NCBI GenBank assembly: GCA_964059195.1
Contig: CAXKWD010000005.1
Location: forward strand, 145,601,686 to 145,665,685
Length of the DNA: 64,000 bases
Reading direction: 5' to 3'
Origin: Ectobius pallidus
Taxonomy: Eukaryota > Arthropoda > Insecta > Blattodea > Ectobiidae
The translations under genes and the position numbers were made by a program. The notes under the pieces were generated by a model, which was not told the DNA's origin, searched no databases, and saw only the letters and a list, made by a program, of their open reading frames with translations. This document shows, in pieces, positions 11,475-21,775 of this stretch; positions within the stretch are counted from its first letter, which is position 1; every line of letters begins with the position of its first letter.

Positions 11475-11600
11475 CAGCTTCGGCTCCCCCTTTTATGTCA
11501 GATTTTTTCAAAGTCCGAAGACGGAATTTTTCACAGTACGGGGAGCTTCGGCTCCCCTTTTTTTGTCAGAATTTTTTCAAATTCCGAACGCGAGGCCAAC
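11475..11600 (+). repeat. Two tandem ~65-bp units
   Basis: GCTTCGGCTCCCC, then GTCAGA.TTTTTTCAAA and TCCGAA occur twice in tandem (about 11479-11521 and 11547-11589), directly upstream of the mariner remnant. Confidence 0.8.
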
Positions 11601-11805
11601 TCTACGAGACACTGGAGGATATTCGGCAAGCATTGCGTCAGTGTCTACGGGCAGCTAGAACGGAATTCTATCGCAACGGTATTTTCAAACTTGCAAAACG
11701 ACGGGAAACATGTGTGGGGAAAAAACAAAAAAAAAAACAAAAAAAAAACAAAACAAAAAAAACAAAAAAAAACAAAAACAAAACGGAGACTATGTAGAAA
11801 AGTGA
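11590..11805 (+). pseudogene. Mariner transposase C-terminus with an A/C tract inside
   Basis: The frame around 11615-11710 encodes IRQALRQCLRAARTEFYRNG and IFKLAKRRETCV, the mariner C-terminal FY..GI.KL..R...C block. The family's last motif, GDYVEK plus stop, appears at 11785-11805 in another frame. Between them (about 11721-11784) lies an almost pure poly-A tract punctuated by single C residues, where an intact transposase would have only a few codons. Everything upstream of the C-terminal block is missing. Confidence 0.78.
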
Positions 11806-12092
11806 AAGAAAGGTCTGTAGATTGAGATGGTACACTTTATTTCACTTACAAATAAATATTGAGGTTGTGAAAAAATGTTGCTTACGACTTTCAGTATGTC
11901 CCTCGTGGTTTAGAAAATCACTCTCAACATTTCAGTCATCCCTTAAATAAACCCATTGCTTCTTACCACCGGACACTAAGGGTGCAAAATTATTCGCTAT
12001 CGCTGCGTGACTATGCCGAGCTGCGGATCTCCAAAGCTCGCACTCAATACTTGCGACCGCTCTGTATTAGGATAAGCGTGTTTGGTTTGCAG
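11806..12092. other. Upstream sequence of the host exon
   Basis: No promoter element recognised. The reading frame of the following exon is open from 11982, but the TTTGGTTTGCAG just before the ATG at 12093 reads as a splice acceptor, so this stretch is more likely intron than 5' UTR. Confidence 0.4.
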
Positions 12093-12410
12093 ATGCCGCT
12101 GAGAGATCTGGGGCTGAAGAAGCTCTGGAGCGGCTTGCGAGCTGGCAGTCGCACGGAATCGTCCTCAGGAGGTGGCACTGGGAGCGGGAATGGAGGAGGC
12201 AGCAGATGCGAGGAGGAGGGTCTCACTGTAGACCCGGAGTCCCGAGGAGGGCCCCCGGCGTGTTCCCTACCTCTTCTTCAAGTGTGGCCGAGTCAGGACT
12301 CCCCCAGAGGAGAGGCAGATGGACAGAGCTTCGTGTTCCCTACGGAAGATGGTGGTGGTCCCAGCACAGAATTAGGGGTGCAACATGACTCTGGCATCGA
12401 CTCTGTGCAG
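12093..12410 (+). CDS. Unrecognised tail-anchored protein, exon a (codons 1-106)
   Basis: This exon begins at the ATG following a plausible acceptor (TTTGGTTTGCAG) and ends at a CAG|GTAACA donor, phase 0. It encodes MPLRDLGLKKLWSGL, a Gly/Ser-rich stretch (about 20-37), an acidic patch, a Pro-containing region and, at the end, QHDSGIDSVQ. DSGIDS (residues 99-104) fits the DSG-phi-x-S phosphodegron read by beta-TrCP/Slimb ubiquitin ligases when both serines are phosphorylated. The exon is conspicuously GC-richer than its surroundings and keeps frame with 19527-20183. An exon further upstream may exist, since an acceptor immediately before the ATG implies upstream splicing. I do not recognise the family; low complexity suggests disorder. 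The exon call rests on composition, splice sites and frame continuity, not on homology. Confidence 0.68.
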
Positions 12411-12889
12411 GTAACATTTTACACTCTGCAATAGAGTCTCGGTAATTCGAGGTGGATGAAACCGAGAGGACCTCGAAATATAAGAAAACTCAGATTTGAC
12501 GAAATTACACGAGAAAATCTGTATAAACTAATAAAAATACTTACGTTAAACAGGCCTATTACAGCTCATAAGTTTAGAAAACAAAACATGCATATTGCCT
12601 AAAAGTAAAATAAATAGTAAAGTATATTTTAAAAATTAAAAAAAAAATCAAGTTAAGCGTTGTAGCACCTATTTCATTAGTGTTGGAAACAAATACACGT
12701 TTTTCGTTACATTTTTAAAGATTGTCAATTTGTTATTTAATTAAAACTTCCGAGTTTGCACTACAGCGCAAAAATCGATCGTTATTTTTTTTATTATTTT
12801 TTATTTCTATTTTTTAGTCGGTCATAGGCTAATTTTTTCTGAATTATTTGTCTTATTTACCGTCTTGTTTACCTAGTTTTCCTTTTTCA

Positions 12890-12985
12890 CTAGACACACA
12901 AACACTCATGCCCGAGGCGGGACTCGAACCCACATGAACCCCTATGACCACGGCTCCAAGGCACCGTGGCTAAGAAGACCGGTTT
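12890..12985 (-). repeat. tRNA-like SINE fragment
   Basis: On the minus strand it reads CTTAGCCACGGTGCCTTGG (A-box-like) and GTGGGTTCGAGTCCCGCC (good B box). No matching acceptor stem, so a SINE head or tRNA-derived fragment. Confidence 0.55.
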
Positions 12986-13399
12986 ATTCGCATACGATGT
13001 TTTACCAGAAACAGAGTCTGTGGCTTTTTTAAAAGCATTTCACCTATAAACGGCTAATTTCGGAGGTACGAAGTTCCTCTTCTACTCCAGACATATTCTC
13101 ATCGATATCTAGCTTCAAATAAGAGCATGAACAGCATTGCCGGTTAATTATTTTTTGTGGCGAGTAAAGGAAAGTTGTGAATTAATCCTAATGAAGGATG
13201 GGAGCCATTGAAACGGAGCTATCAACCGGAGAGTTCTTTTGCTTGACTGTAAAACTACGGACATGGGACAGTTGCATTTGGACAACCTTAAATGCCATTG
13301 TCCTCAGTCGGGATAGTTCCCGCGCACTTAGAGTAGTGAGTATAAAAAAAACGTGCTAATTCCTGGAAGATAAACATAATTCAAATACCCAGTAGTGAG

Positions 13400-13700
13400 A
13401 GTTGGACTCTTTAATCGTTCAGACAGAAGGAAAATAGAAACTGCAGAAATGAAGTTCTTACGTTCAGTAGCAGATGTGACAATTAATTCTGGACAGAAAA
13501 CGAAATGAAGACATTAGGAAAGATTTAAATATTTTTAATTTAACCAATGGAATAGATAATATGAGAAATGAACAAGCCAAGAGGACATGAAAGTGCTGGA
13601 TGCCCACTTACCAGATGGGAAGACTCACTAAATCCCACTTGATGTGAAAACAGGCCAAAGGGCCTAATTTCATGGTGTAGAAGAAGAAGAAGAAGAAAAA
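13400..13700 (+). mobile_element. LINE ORF2 3' end with (GAA)n tail
   Basis: The plus strand encodes RRKIETAEMKFLRSVADVT and then degenerate frames with N..DIR..L.IFNL......Y, the extreme C-terminal pattern of insect non-LTR reverse transcriptase ORFs (EMKFLR.VAGYT). It ends in (GAA)n at 13679-13699, a typical LINE 3' tail. Frameshifts and stops are present. Confidence 0.65.
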
Positions 13701-13773
13701 TTAGTATTGCTATAATATTTCGGTTTTGAGCTATTGGTATTCACAGAAAGACAGATAAGCAGATGTAAAGATA

Positions 13774-14476
13774 GTCAGCCCTCGATATAATGCCCCTCTT
13801 TACAGTGCCACCCTCGCACTGCGCCAATAAATGCAAGTGAACGGATCTTCTCCCATACAAAATACATAAGAAACCTCATTACTGTGCTAATTTATTTAGT
13901 GCCAGTGAATATAAGACAAGATTTTACAAAATATAGCTTGCAGTGATTATTTTTCAGTTGCAGAATTCTTTTAAAACTGGCGTGATTATTGAAAGACTAT
14001 TTAAGAAACATACTGTAGTGTATTTCTGAGAAGTTAGTGTACATGTAGTGCAGTGGAATGAGGAAGCTATGTTAAGAAGACGGACAGACAGCCTGCGTGA
14101 GGGTGGAGCAGGTAGAAAGAGCCCGTCATACAATTTCGACATTCCAGACTTTCACTTCTTTTAATCCAGTGTCCATTTAGCTATTAAACACTATACTACA
14201 GTTACTTGTAAGATTGTTAAAACGAAGAGAGCTGTTGTTACACTTTAAGAGAAACGAGCAGTTTGTGAATACAGTGAAAGATTTCCAAAGTCTAGCCAGC
14301 AGGCTATTGCATCACATTTTTCATTAGGGGGGGGGGAACTGTTAGTCGGAAATGCATAGGCAATATTGCATTATGCCATTTTTATTTTAAAAATTCAATT
14401 TCGTTTTAGTGCCACCCTCGCTTCGTGCCACTAAATATTGGAGAACGGATGGTGCCATTATATCGAGGGTTGACTG
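13774..14476 (+). mobile_element. pogo/Tigger-like deletion derivative, copy B
   Basis: Left end TAGTCAGCCCTCGATATAAT, right end ATATCGAGGGTTGACTG followed by TA. Internally collinear with copy A (10421-11213), including the helix-turn-helix remnant at about 14222-14327, here with a TAA stop after TL. A poly-G run at 14328-14337 follows it. Confidence 0.88.
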
Positions 14477-15134
14477 TACTTTCGAAAAAAATCGTAGTTT
14501 TGCACAGAGGAATTATCAAAATGTGAATTAAAGCCGAAAACTCAAAAACGAATTCAGGGTTTAACACAGTTATAGATAGAGACATAGGCCAGCAGGAATT
14601 AAGATCCTCTCTCTTAAGAGAAAAGTAAAGATAAAACGTCAAGATAGTTAAGGGAAAAGGATCTGTATGACTTCTCGGTAACTTAACTTCAATAAAAACA
14701 CCTACACAAGATAAAAACAAACACAGTTACTAATGGTTTCTGTTGAGAACAGATCTGGCGGCTTTTCTCGTTTGAGTAAGGTATTAACAGACGGCTTTGA
14801 GCATACATTAGCAGGAATCTAAGCCTATACTGTAACCACAGCACTGCTTAATTAATATTAAACAAGTCTTGTAACATGGCGGCGCAGCGTATAGCGCAGA
14901 TATTATGTCCGAAGACAGTAAATTAAATCTCGTAATAAACCTTCTCTCTGCAATTTGATTTGCATAAAGTGGAATTCAGTTCCCACGTTTCATATTGCCG
15001 GAGTATAAGGATGTTTATTTAAGTTTATTTTCCGATGGTTGCTTATAACTACTTAGGGCTGGTGCACAAATCGGTTATTTTAACTTACGATACCGCTGCG
15101 TGTTTGGAACACGTAGCCTATGTAAGTCAATAAA

Positions 15135-15365
15135 AAGTCCTGTTCGACTATAATTAGTCTAAATGTTGAAATTTTGAGATTTTAGGTCTATTCAAACAAA
15201 CGCCCGCGCTTTTCTTCGCATCGGGTGGCTGCTAGTTGTTGTAGTTCTTGCCTTCTACGAAAGATGGCAGCTTACGGCGTCGGTAAAAATCGAAGCTTTC
15301 TTTTGCTCGTTTTCTTAAAACCAACGGATTTTGGCAACACGAAATGAATTGATACTGTAGACTCA
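15135..15365 (+). repeat. Short dispersed repeat R2, copy 1
   Basis: Similar to 16340-16530: TCTAAATGTT.AAATT.TGA.ATTTTAG, AAACGAAC/AAACAAACG, TTCTACGA..GATGGCAG, AATCGAAGCTT, TTTTCTT...ACCAACGGA. A third, partial copy of the last block lies at 16555-16610. Confidence 0.65.
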
Positions 15366-16028
15366 CTGATAAACAGACATACACATAGACATGTTTCTGA
15401 AAATAGTACATTATGCAAGAAGCCTGTAATGGCAGGTACGGGTATGTTTATGAAACAAGGAGCATGAGTTTCATAATTTTCATATGAGTACCGGTACCTT
15501 GATTACCATTATAGGTATGTTGCATAGGCCTACGACTGTTTTTTTCGACCATAATTAATCTACGGGTAAATATATAGCAAATTTATAATACTTGTCCACC
15601 TTATTCCCTCATATTACTTAAAATTGCTTTAATTAATTAATATAGCGTATAGCTTAAATGAGAACCAACGTTATAATTTTTTTTGCACTCCTTAGCTAGT
15701 AAGTGGTACTTACGAACTTTGTTTACATGGATCGTAAGTTGACATTCCCACACAGTCTTGTTGCTAAGGCCGGTTGCGATGAGGTTAAAACACTTACGGT
15801 CCAAGCGCTACGTCATAATTCATTACGATACACTTCATAATACAAGCCTTTATGGCCACGGCCCCCAGGACAAATATTCGGTTCCCATAACAACAAACAC
15901 ATGCGAATCACTTTCTGAAATAAACATCTATTTTCAAGAATGTATTTACATAATATTTTCAGGTAATATCATAATTAATATAATTAAATTGATATAAATA
16001 ATCATCGTGCAAAAAATAGCATGCAACA

Positions 16029-16132
16029 CACGGGCCGTAAAGGCATTTACGGGTCTCGAAAACTTAAAAACCCTCGGCTGCGCCTCGGGTTTTCAATCTG
16101 TTTCCTCGACCCGTAAACGTGCCTTACGGCAC
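16029..16132. repeat. Foldback with a nested hairpin
   Basis: GGGCCGTAAAGGCATTTACGGGTC is inverted at the right as GACCCGTAAACGTGCCTTACGGC. In the centre AAAACCCTCGGCTGCGCCTCGGGTTTT-type sequence forms a second, GC-rich hairpin. Old mobile element or structured element; class unknown. Confidence 0.7.
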
Positions 16133-16339
16133 TTGTATCGCAATATACTATTTTATTCACAGTATTCTTTTTACAGTATTGTAGTGTATTCATATAGACC
16201 TATGTCCATTATTTCATGCACAAAATGTTTTCATAAATTCATATGACAACTTCAGCAATAAAAACAGTAGATATATATTGGTATTGTATAACAGTAATAT
16301 AATAATGTATTAATTACCCTCACAGACCCATCATGAAAT

Positions 16340-16650
16340 TTGTCAATTAATCTAAATGTTTAAATTCTGAAATTTTAGATTCACGCAAACGAACCGGCTA
16401 CACTTCAGCTACACTTCGCACCAACTGGTTAACGTAATTAATGTGTTCTACGATGGCAGTCAAATCGAAGCTTGCTTTGGTGTTTTCTTCAGACCAACGG
16501 AATTTTACAGCACGGAGAGAAAAAAAAATCATTAATTTTAGTATGATATTAAAATTAATCGAAGTTTCCTTTTGCTAGTTTTCTTGAAACCAACGGATTT
16601 TAATAACACGGAATTAATTGTTTTTAGTATGATATTAAAATTAGCATGAA
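16340..16650 (+). repeat. Short dispersed repeat R2, copies 2 and 3
   Basis: 16340-16530 matches 15135-15365. From 16528 a unit ATTTTTAGTATGATATTAAAATTA-like occurs twice, separated by a third copy of the ATCGAAG...ACCAACGGATTTT block. Confidence 0.6.
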
Positions 16651-17099
16651 CAGAAATGAATTTATTTGAAATTCAGGCTATTTATTATGCAGATATCGTC
16701 TGCTACCCTCAAGTTCTCAAGATCGTTCCTTGTTCAATAATAATCGGTAGCACACCACTTTTGAAATGATTAACAATGTCGAAATTAGTGTCATTATGAT
16801 ACCGTTACATCACACGAAATAAGCATATTATAGTATGGTAGAACAAAAATGTATTTTTGGATTCAAAGGATATCAAAGGATATGTTAAGGCCGAAAACTC
16901 TAAGTCAATTTCCTGGTGTTAACACAATATTTTCTCTGCCTATAGTAGGAGTGGTACAAATAGAGGAAGTGAACATTAATCACATCAAGTTATGTGCAGT
17001 GAAGTTTGTAGTTATTTCGGATGTACTTTGAATTTATCATTCGCTTTTCGTCTACATCTACTTTTTTTCTTTAATTAATTTTACTATTAACTAAATCAT

Positions 17100-17205
17100 T
17101 ACCCCGAAAAATCCCCAACCAGAAAGCTTGTCCCAACCGGGATTCTAATCCGGGTCTCCTTCGTGAGAAGAGCGGCCACATTCCCTGTGCCACTGCGATG
17201 AACAA
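17100..17205 (-). repeat. SINE S1-like head fragment
   Basis: Minus strand: CACAGGGAATGTGGCCGC, B box GACCCGGATTAGAATCCCGG, then TTGGGACAAGCTTTCTGG and GGGGATTTTTCGGGG, paralleling the head of S1 copy 3. The 3' two-thirds are absent. Confidence 0.6.
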
Positions 17206-19510
17206 CTATTTTCGATTTCAATTAACTCGGGCAGTTAACAAACCCAAAGGTCTTCGTTTCTGTAAATCCAGGCTTAGGCCTAATTATAATAATCTGAAAC
17301 CACCGACGAATGTATGAAAGATTCAGTCGCGAGGGTATTATGTCTAGGGAATTTCAGAGGTGCAATTTGCATTTATAAATATCACTTTTTACGAATGAAA
17401 TGGAAGATCACATTTATCAGCGAAGTATATTATACTTGAATATTTAAACGTCATATTATTAAAATATAGCTAACTATTTTGATTAGCCTGAAATGCGCAG
17501 AAAGCATTGTTTGCCCCTGAATTAGATGAAATGTTAAAATTCGGACAGATTTAAGCCTAATTAATTTTATTTACAGGAGAAATATTCAAATAGCATTAAA
17601 AACCACATAATTATACCATTTTACAGCTCCCAGTTCTGTATATTGGTAAGTTCTGTTCCTTGAAAGATTAACGTACCAGGTAAGAATAAAATATGCTACT
17701 TTCTGCGTTAGCATTCTATTGGTGGGTAGAAGTTCGTCGAATTAGAAATTAAATAACAGTCTTGTACATAACATGTATACATTTTAAACTTAACTTATAC
17801 ATTTTAATTATTGCATGTTCCCATCATTTAATATCAGGCTTTATAAAATTATATTATATATTATATATTATTTTGTTATGTTATGTAAGTATACCTCTGT
17901 AAGATTGTTTTACACATATGCCTTTGTAAGTTGCAATTTGCATTGTTAAATTATTTATTACAGTAAGCAATGCACTGCTAATTTATTACTCTCCTAAGTG
18001 GATTTTTTTTGGGGGGGGGGGAATTGTATAATTATTTTCCTGAACTAGTGGTAAATAGGCTGAAAACTCAACAGCTATTATCAATTTATAATACCACTTT
18101 GAAAATGAAATACAACAGTGTAAACTGGAACATTCAATATAATTTTACGGTCTTTTGAAATGGAGTTTATATTGTTACATAACATACCATACTTTAAGAA
18201 AATAATGTGCATGAGTATATTTTAGTAAACTTATGCTTTATAATTGAATTTTGATAAAATAGTTTTGGAAACGTTAAGCAGTTCGTGGAATGTAAGCCTA
18301 TTTGTTTATAGCAGGAGCACAATATCTTGTTTTAAATGCTCTTGAAATATTTGTAATATTGTAGCTATATAAAAACAGATGCAGTCGATATGACTTTTAT
18401 CTTTTCCTCCCAGTTATTTACTGTACACTGAAAGCACAATAGAATAGAGTTTTTACCTTCATGAAAATACTTCTCTGCTCAAATGGAAACTCATTTAAAG
18501 ACTCTTTTCTGTGAGTTTTAATCAACTTGAGTGTATGTTTAAAAGCATGCAAACATGAAACTAAAAGTAACAGGAAGATTGTTTTGTTTCGCTTTTCTGA
18601 TTATTTCAATTCCTGGAACATATTTTCATGTACACCACGTTATCCTTATGTTAATGTTCCTTTTGTCCTTTTACATTAAGAAATTTGTCATAAATTTTCC
18701 TATTTGGTGCTCTTGTTTGTAGCCTATTCCTTTCCTTTTTTCCTGGCTTTCTTCATTGCCCTTTATTCATTTACGTAGGTTATTCATTGATTTATTGATT
18801 GATAGGCGATACTGATTGTCTGTTTTTGAGATTATTTAGTTTAAAAGAATTATAAAAGGAGTGTTAAAAATTTATTGTGTTACATTCACAGAACTTTCTC
18901 TTCCTAAGCACTTTTTAAATCTAAATATAAAATAGCAGCCTGCATTGCAGTTGCCTGAATTCCACTATATATGAATTTACCAAAAAGTTTTTTTTTTATT
19001 ACTAGATTATTCTAAACACAAGCAAACAAATGTTTTCTTTCGAAATTTATGATTCAAAATAACATAAAATATCATATAGCAGGCTCACACAAATAAAACG
19101 ATAGACAGTGGTTTGGTTCAAATCTAACAATGAAGAATTTTCACTTTCAATGCTCTAAAAATTAATGTGACAATTTAAAAAATAATATAGATTGAAGAGA
19201 AGGTTTTAAGAATTTTGCTTACATGTAACATTTCATCCTGGTATGGCTTAAGGAAGTAGAGAAATACAGTTTTTGAAATATTACAATATATTTTTAATGG
19301 TAAAGGTGTCTATGAGATCTTAAATGGCACAGCGAATGTCATATTTTATAATTTAATATAAATATGACATAAATCCTTCATGGGACTTATAAGAAATACT
19401 CATTTCCAACAGTTATATGATTTTAAAAAATTGTTATATGATTAAATTATATTGGTATACCCTGCTATTTTATTTTCATGTTTTATATGCCAGAATGAGA
19501 ATAGTAACAT

Positions 19511-19532
19511 GACTATATTTTTCCAGGTAAGT
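19511..19532 (+). promoter_or_regulatory. Acceptor fused to a consensus donor (recursive splice site-like)
   Basis: TATATTTTTCCAG is followed immediately by GTAAGT. This is the form of a recursive splicing ratchet point, (Y)nCAG|GTAAGT. Here the bases after the junction also open the terminal coding exon (Val-Ser). After joining exon a, which ends in CAG, the spliced product again carries CAG|GTAAGT. Confidence 0.6.
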
Positions 19533-20183
19533 CCATCTCCGGGAGCTGTCCAGTGTGCTGTTGTAGTTCAGCCACCTCCAATCCCTGCCTCATCGCCATC
19601 TCCCACACCAGGAGGGACAAGGAGGCCAAGTAGCGCCCTCCTGCATCCAGACCATGCCAGACTCCTGAGGGCACCCAACTCTCCCGATCAGACGTCCATG
19701 GAAGATATGAACGAGTTCCCCATAGCGTCAGTGGCAGGATTCACTGCATCTTGCTCCTCATCGACTACATCATCCATGACTAGTGTAGCAGCAGCAGTAG
19801 CTTCCATAGGTTCCAGAACTTCAGACCCTTGGCTTCAAGCTGATAGAGACAGACGTAGAAGCTCCACAATGACAGCAAGATACTCCTTGCTTGATGCTTT
19901 GGATTTAGAGTATGCTCTTCTGAGAGCAGCTGCAAGAGGTAGTGTAGGACCTTATAGTTTGTCCGAGTCTCTACACAAATTGACGTTCACGCAAAGCCTA
20001 GCATTCCCAGCTTTAGCTCGAGGGTTGGCTGGAAAAAGACGTAGGAGCAACGAGCCAAGAACAAGTCCTATTGATCCATCTGACACTGGCATGAATGCAT
20101 TTGCTAAAGTGATAACAGCATTAGTGCTGATGTTGGTTAGTGTTCTAGTGTTTGGTGTTGTGTACAAGTTCGTGCGGACGTGA
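19527..20183 (+). CDS. Unrecognised tail-anchored protein, terminal exon (codons 107-324)
   Basis: Opens in phase 0 after TTTTTCCAG and runs 218 codons to TGA. Order of features in the joined protein: a Pro-rich segment (QPPPIPASSPSPTPGG), a Ser/Thr-rich stretch (SCSSSTTSSMTS), DRDRRRSS (possible basophilic kinase site), a predicted helical segment LLDALDLEYALLRAAARG, a basic KRRR cluster, and a hydrophobic helix VITALVLMLVSVLVFGVVYK at about 301-320, leaving only a few residues (FVRT) after it. One hydrophobic segment at the extreme C-terminus, basic residues upstream and no signal peptide give the topology of a tail-anchored protein with a cytosolic N-terminus, inserted in ER or mitochondrial outer membrane. 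Codon use is GC-richer than the flanks and the minus-strand frame here is a shadow. Family not recognised, function not assigned. Confidence 0.82.
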   Translation, partial: VSPSPGAVQCAVVVQPPPIPASSPSPTPGGTRRPSSALLHPDHARLLRAPNSPDQTSMEDMNEFPIASVAGFTASCSSSTTSSMTSVAAAVASIGSRTSDPWLQADRDRRRSSTMTARYSLLDALDLEYALLRAAARGSVGPYSLSESLHKLTFTQSLAFPALARGLAGKRRRSNEPRTSPIDPSDTGMNAFAKVITALVLMLVSVLVFGVVYKFVRT

Positions 20184-20924
20184 GGATTGCTGTTGTCCCC
20201 AATGCCGGGACAACACCACACGATTACTTCTTCTGATGACGGGATTCCCACAAATTTTACCTCAGTATTTGGACGGAGAGGACAAGACATATCCTAGCTA
20301 GGGATTGTGTTTGACTTCCTCAATTGGACCACTGAATACATAGCTCAACTGAATGTTGTGTACATATTAGTTCAGTATGAAGTGCTACATACCATAATGT
20401 TGACAGTTGTGAGGTTGGATGCACTTGCAACTGTTTTACGTGAATACATATCCCAAGTGCAGGAGCACCTAGTGATACTATGAGCATAATTGATATAAAA
20501 CTCAGGTTACAACCATTTGGCTTTTAGTAAATATAACAGTCTTAATGAACTTCAGAAGTAGGCAATTGTTCAGGTAGGAGTGCAATGCAATGACCCTATA
20601 CTATACTAGTCTTATATAAAATAGTTACAAGATTTCTCGTATTTTGCACATACTAAATACTACAGATAATTTCAATATGATAACGTTGAGCACATGAATT
20701 TACCATCTAGTTTTGTGGGCTTTTATCTAGCAACGAAGGTTTCAGAAACTGTTATCTTACAGGGCCATATTTCGATAGTCTGCTGCTCATTGCAGTAAAT
20801 ATTTTTATGGTTTATGCCGTAGGAAATTTGGCATTTATTATGCCTGCTAAAATATTCAGATTATACAATTATTCAGGAATGTTTATAATAATGACAGAAT
20901 CTCAATTCTCTATGGGGTATGCTG
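20184..20924 (+). other. Probable 3' UTR
   Basis: Follows the TGA. No AATAAA was found between the stop and the SINE at 20925; the first ones noticed are far downstream (about 23165 and 23979), so the polyadenylation site is unknown. GTCCCCAATGCCGGGAC at 20195-20211 is a small inverted repeat. Confidence 0.45.
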
Positions 20925-21245
20925 TGGTTTAGTGGTTGAGGCAATGCACTACAAACCAGAGGTTCGATCCCAGATGAGGTCGTTGAGAATTTTCAATTGG
21001 CTAAATCATTATAGACCTGGGGTCGACTCAGCCTCTAATAGAAATGAGTACCAAGAACAATCCTGGGGGTAAAGGTGGCTGGTGCTTAAGTCTGACAACC
21101 TTATCACCTTCATGAGCCGAATGTCTAAAATCTGAGATCCTCAACCTCCTGGAACACTTAGGGCCTCCTTCGCCTGTATAGGGAGCACTTTACTCTATCC
21201 TGTACAGACTGACTTGGACATTCACTAATTCTAGCCTTCAGCATC
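20925..21245 (+). repeat. tRNA-derived SINE family S4
   Basis: A box TGTGGTTTAGTGGTTGAGGC, B box GAGGTTCGATCCC, then a ~250-bp non-tRNA body. The spacing of the boxes is tRNA-like but the 3' half does not fold as a tRNA. Possibly within the 3' UTR of the preceding gene. Confidence 0.75.
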
Positions 21246-21659
21246 AACGAAATACTCCAGAAAATGGTGCAACTTTTAACATCAGAACTGTTTAATATTC
21301 GGAGTGTCATGAGTGAACTTTATTACTTTCTCTCTAGTTAAAACTTTCAATTTCTTTGCTTCATAATCTTTTGAATATTGTTCTAATATTCCAGAAATTT
21401 ACATTGATTTCCATCAACACTTTTATAAATTCAGCTTTAGTTATACCCTTTTGGGCATCGAGGTCATATCAGGAGTTAGGTTCTGTATATATACCAGTAG
21501 GACGTGCATCTATTGATGCTCGACTATTTTGTATTGTTGGTCTGCTTTATGGCATCAGTAAAATTCAATTTATATTAATTTGTATGAATATGATAAAGGA
21601 TGAAATAACGAGATGAGTCATAGTAAGTAAATATCTAATTCAATATTTGCCTCCTTTAT
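21246..21659. other. Intergenic, no gene seen
   Basis: An 86-residue plus-strand frame (21356-21616) is hydrophobic and AT-rich with no recognisable domain; not called. Confidence 0.4.
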
Positions 21660-21775
21660 GACTGGGGAAACCATGTCAGTTTGACTGGCCATGAGATTTG
21701 AACCTTGGACCTCCCAAATGCAAGTCCAAGACGTTACCATCTTGGCCCTCTCACTAGGTATTAACTCTCTTGCTA
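21660..21775 (-). repeat. SINE family S3 copy
   Basis: Minus strand: GGGCCAAGATGGTAACGTCTTGG and GGAGGTCCAAGGTTCAAATCTC, matching the SINE inserted in R1 copies 1 and 3. Confidence 0.7.

Larger units (their letters stand above)
12411..19526 (+). other. Intron of the tail-anchored protein gene
   Basis: A 7116-bp interval from the GTAACA donor to the TTTTTCCAG acceptor, joining codon 106 to codon 107 in phase 0. It contains a SINE-like piece (12890-12985), a LINE 3' end (13400-13700), a pogo derivative (13774-14476), a short dispersed repeat (15135-15365, 16340-16650), a foldback (16029-16132) and a SINE head (17100-17205). From 17206 to 19526 I see only AT-rich sequence and a G-run at 18011-18020. 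Confidence 0.62.

Noticed and set aside
12428..12500. Pogo-like terminus (GAGTCTCGGTAATTCGAGG) just after the exon a donor
   Set aside because: No matching inverted end was found within the intron.
19952..20290. 112-residue minus-strand frame
   Set aside because: Antisense shadow of the well-supported terminal exon.
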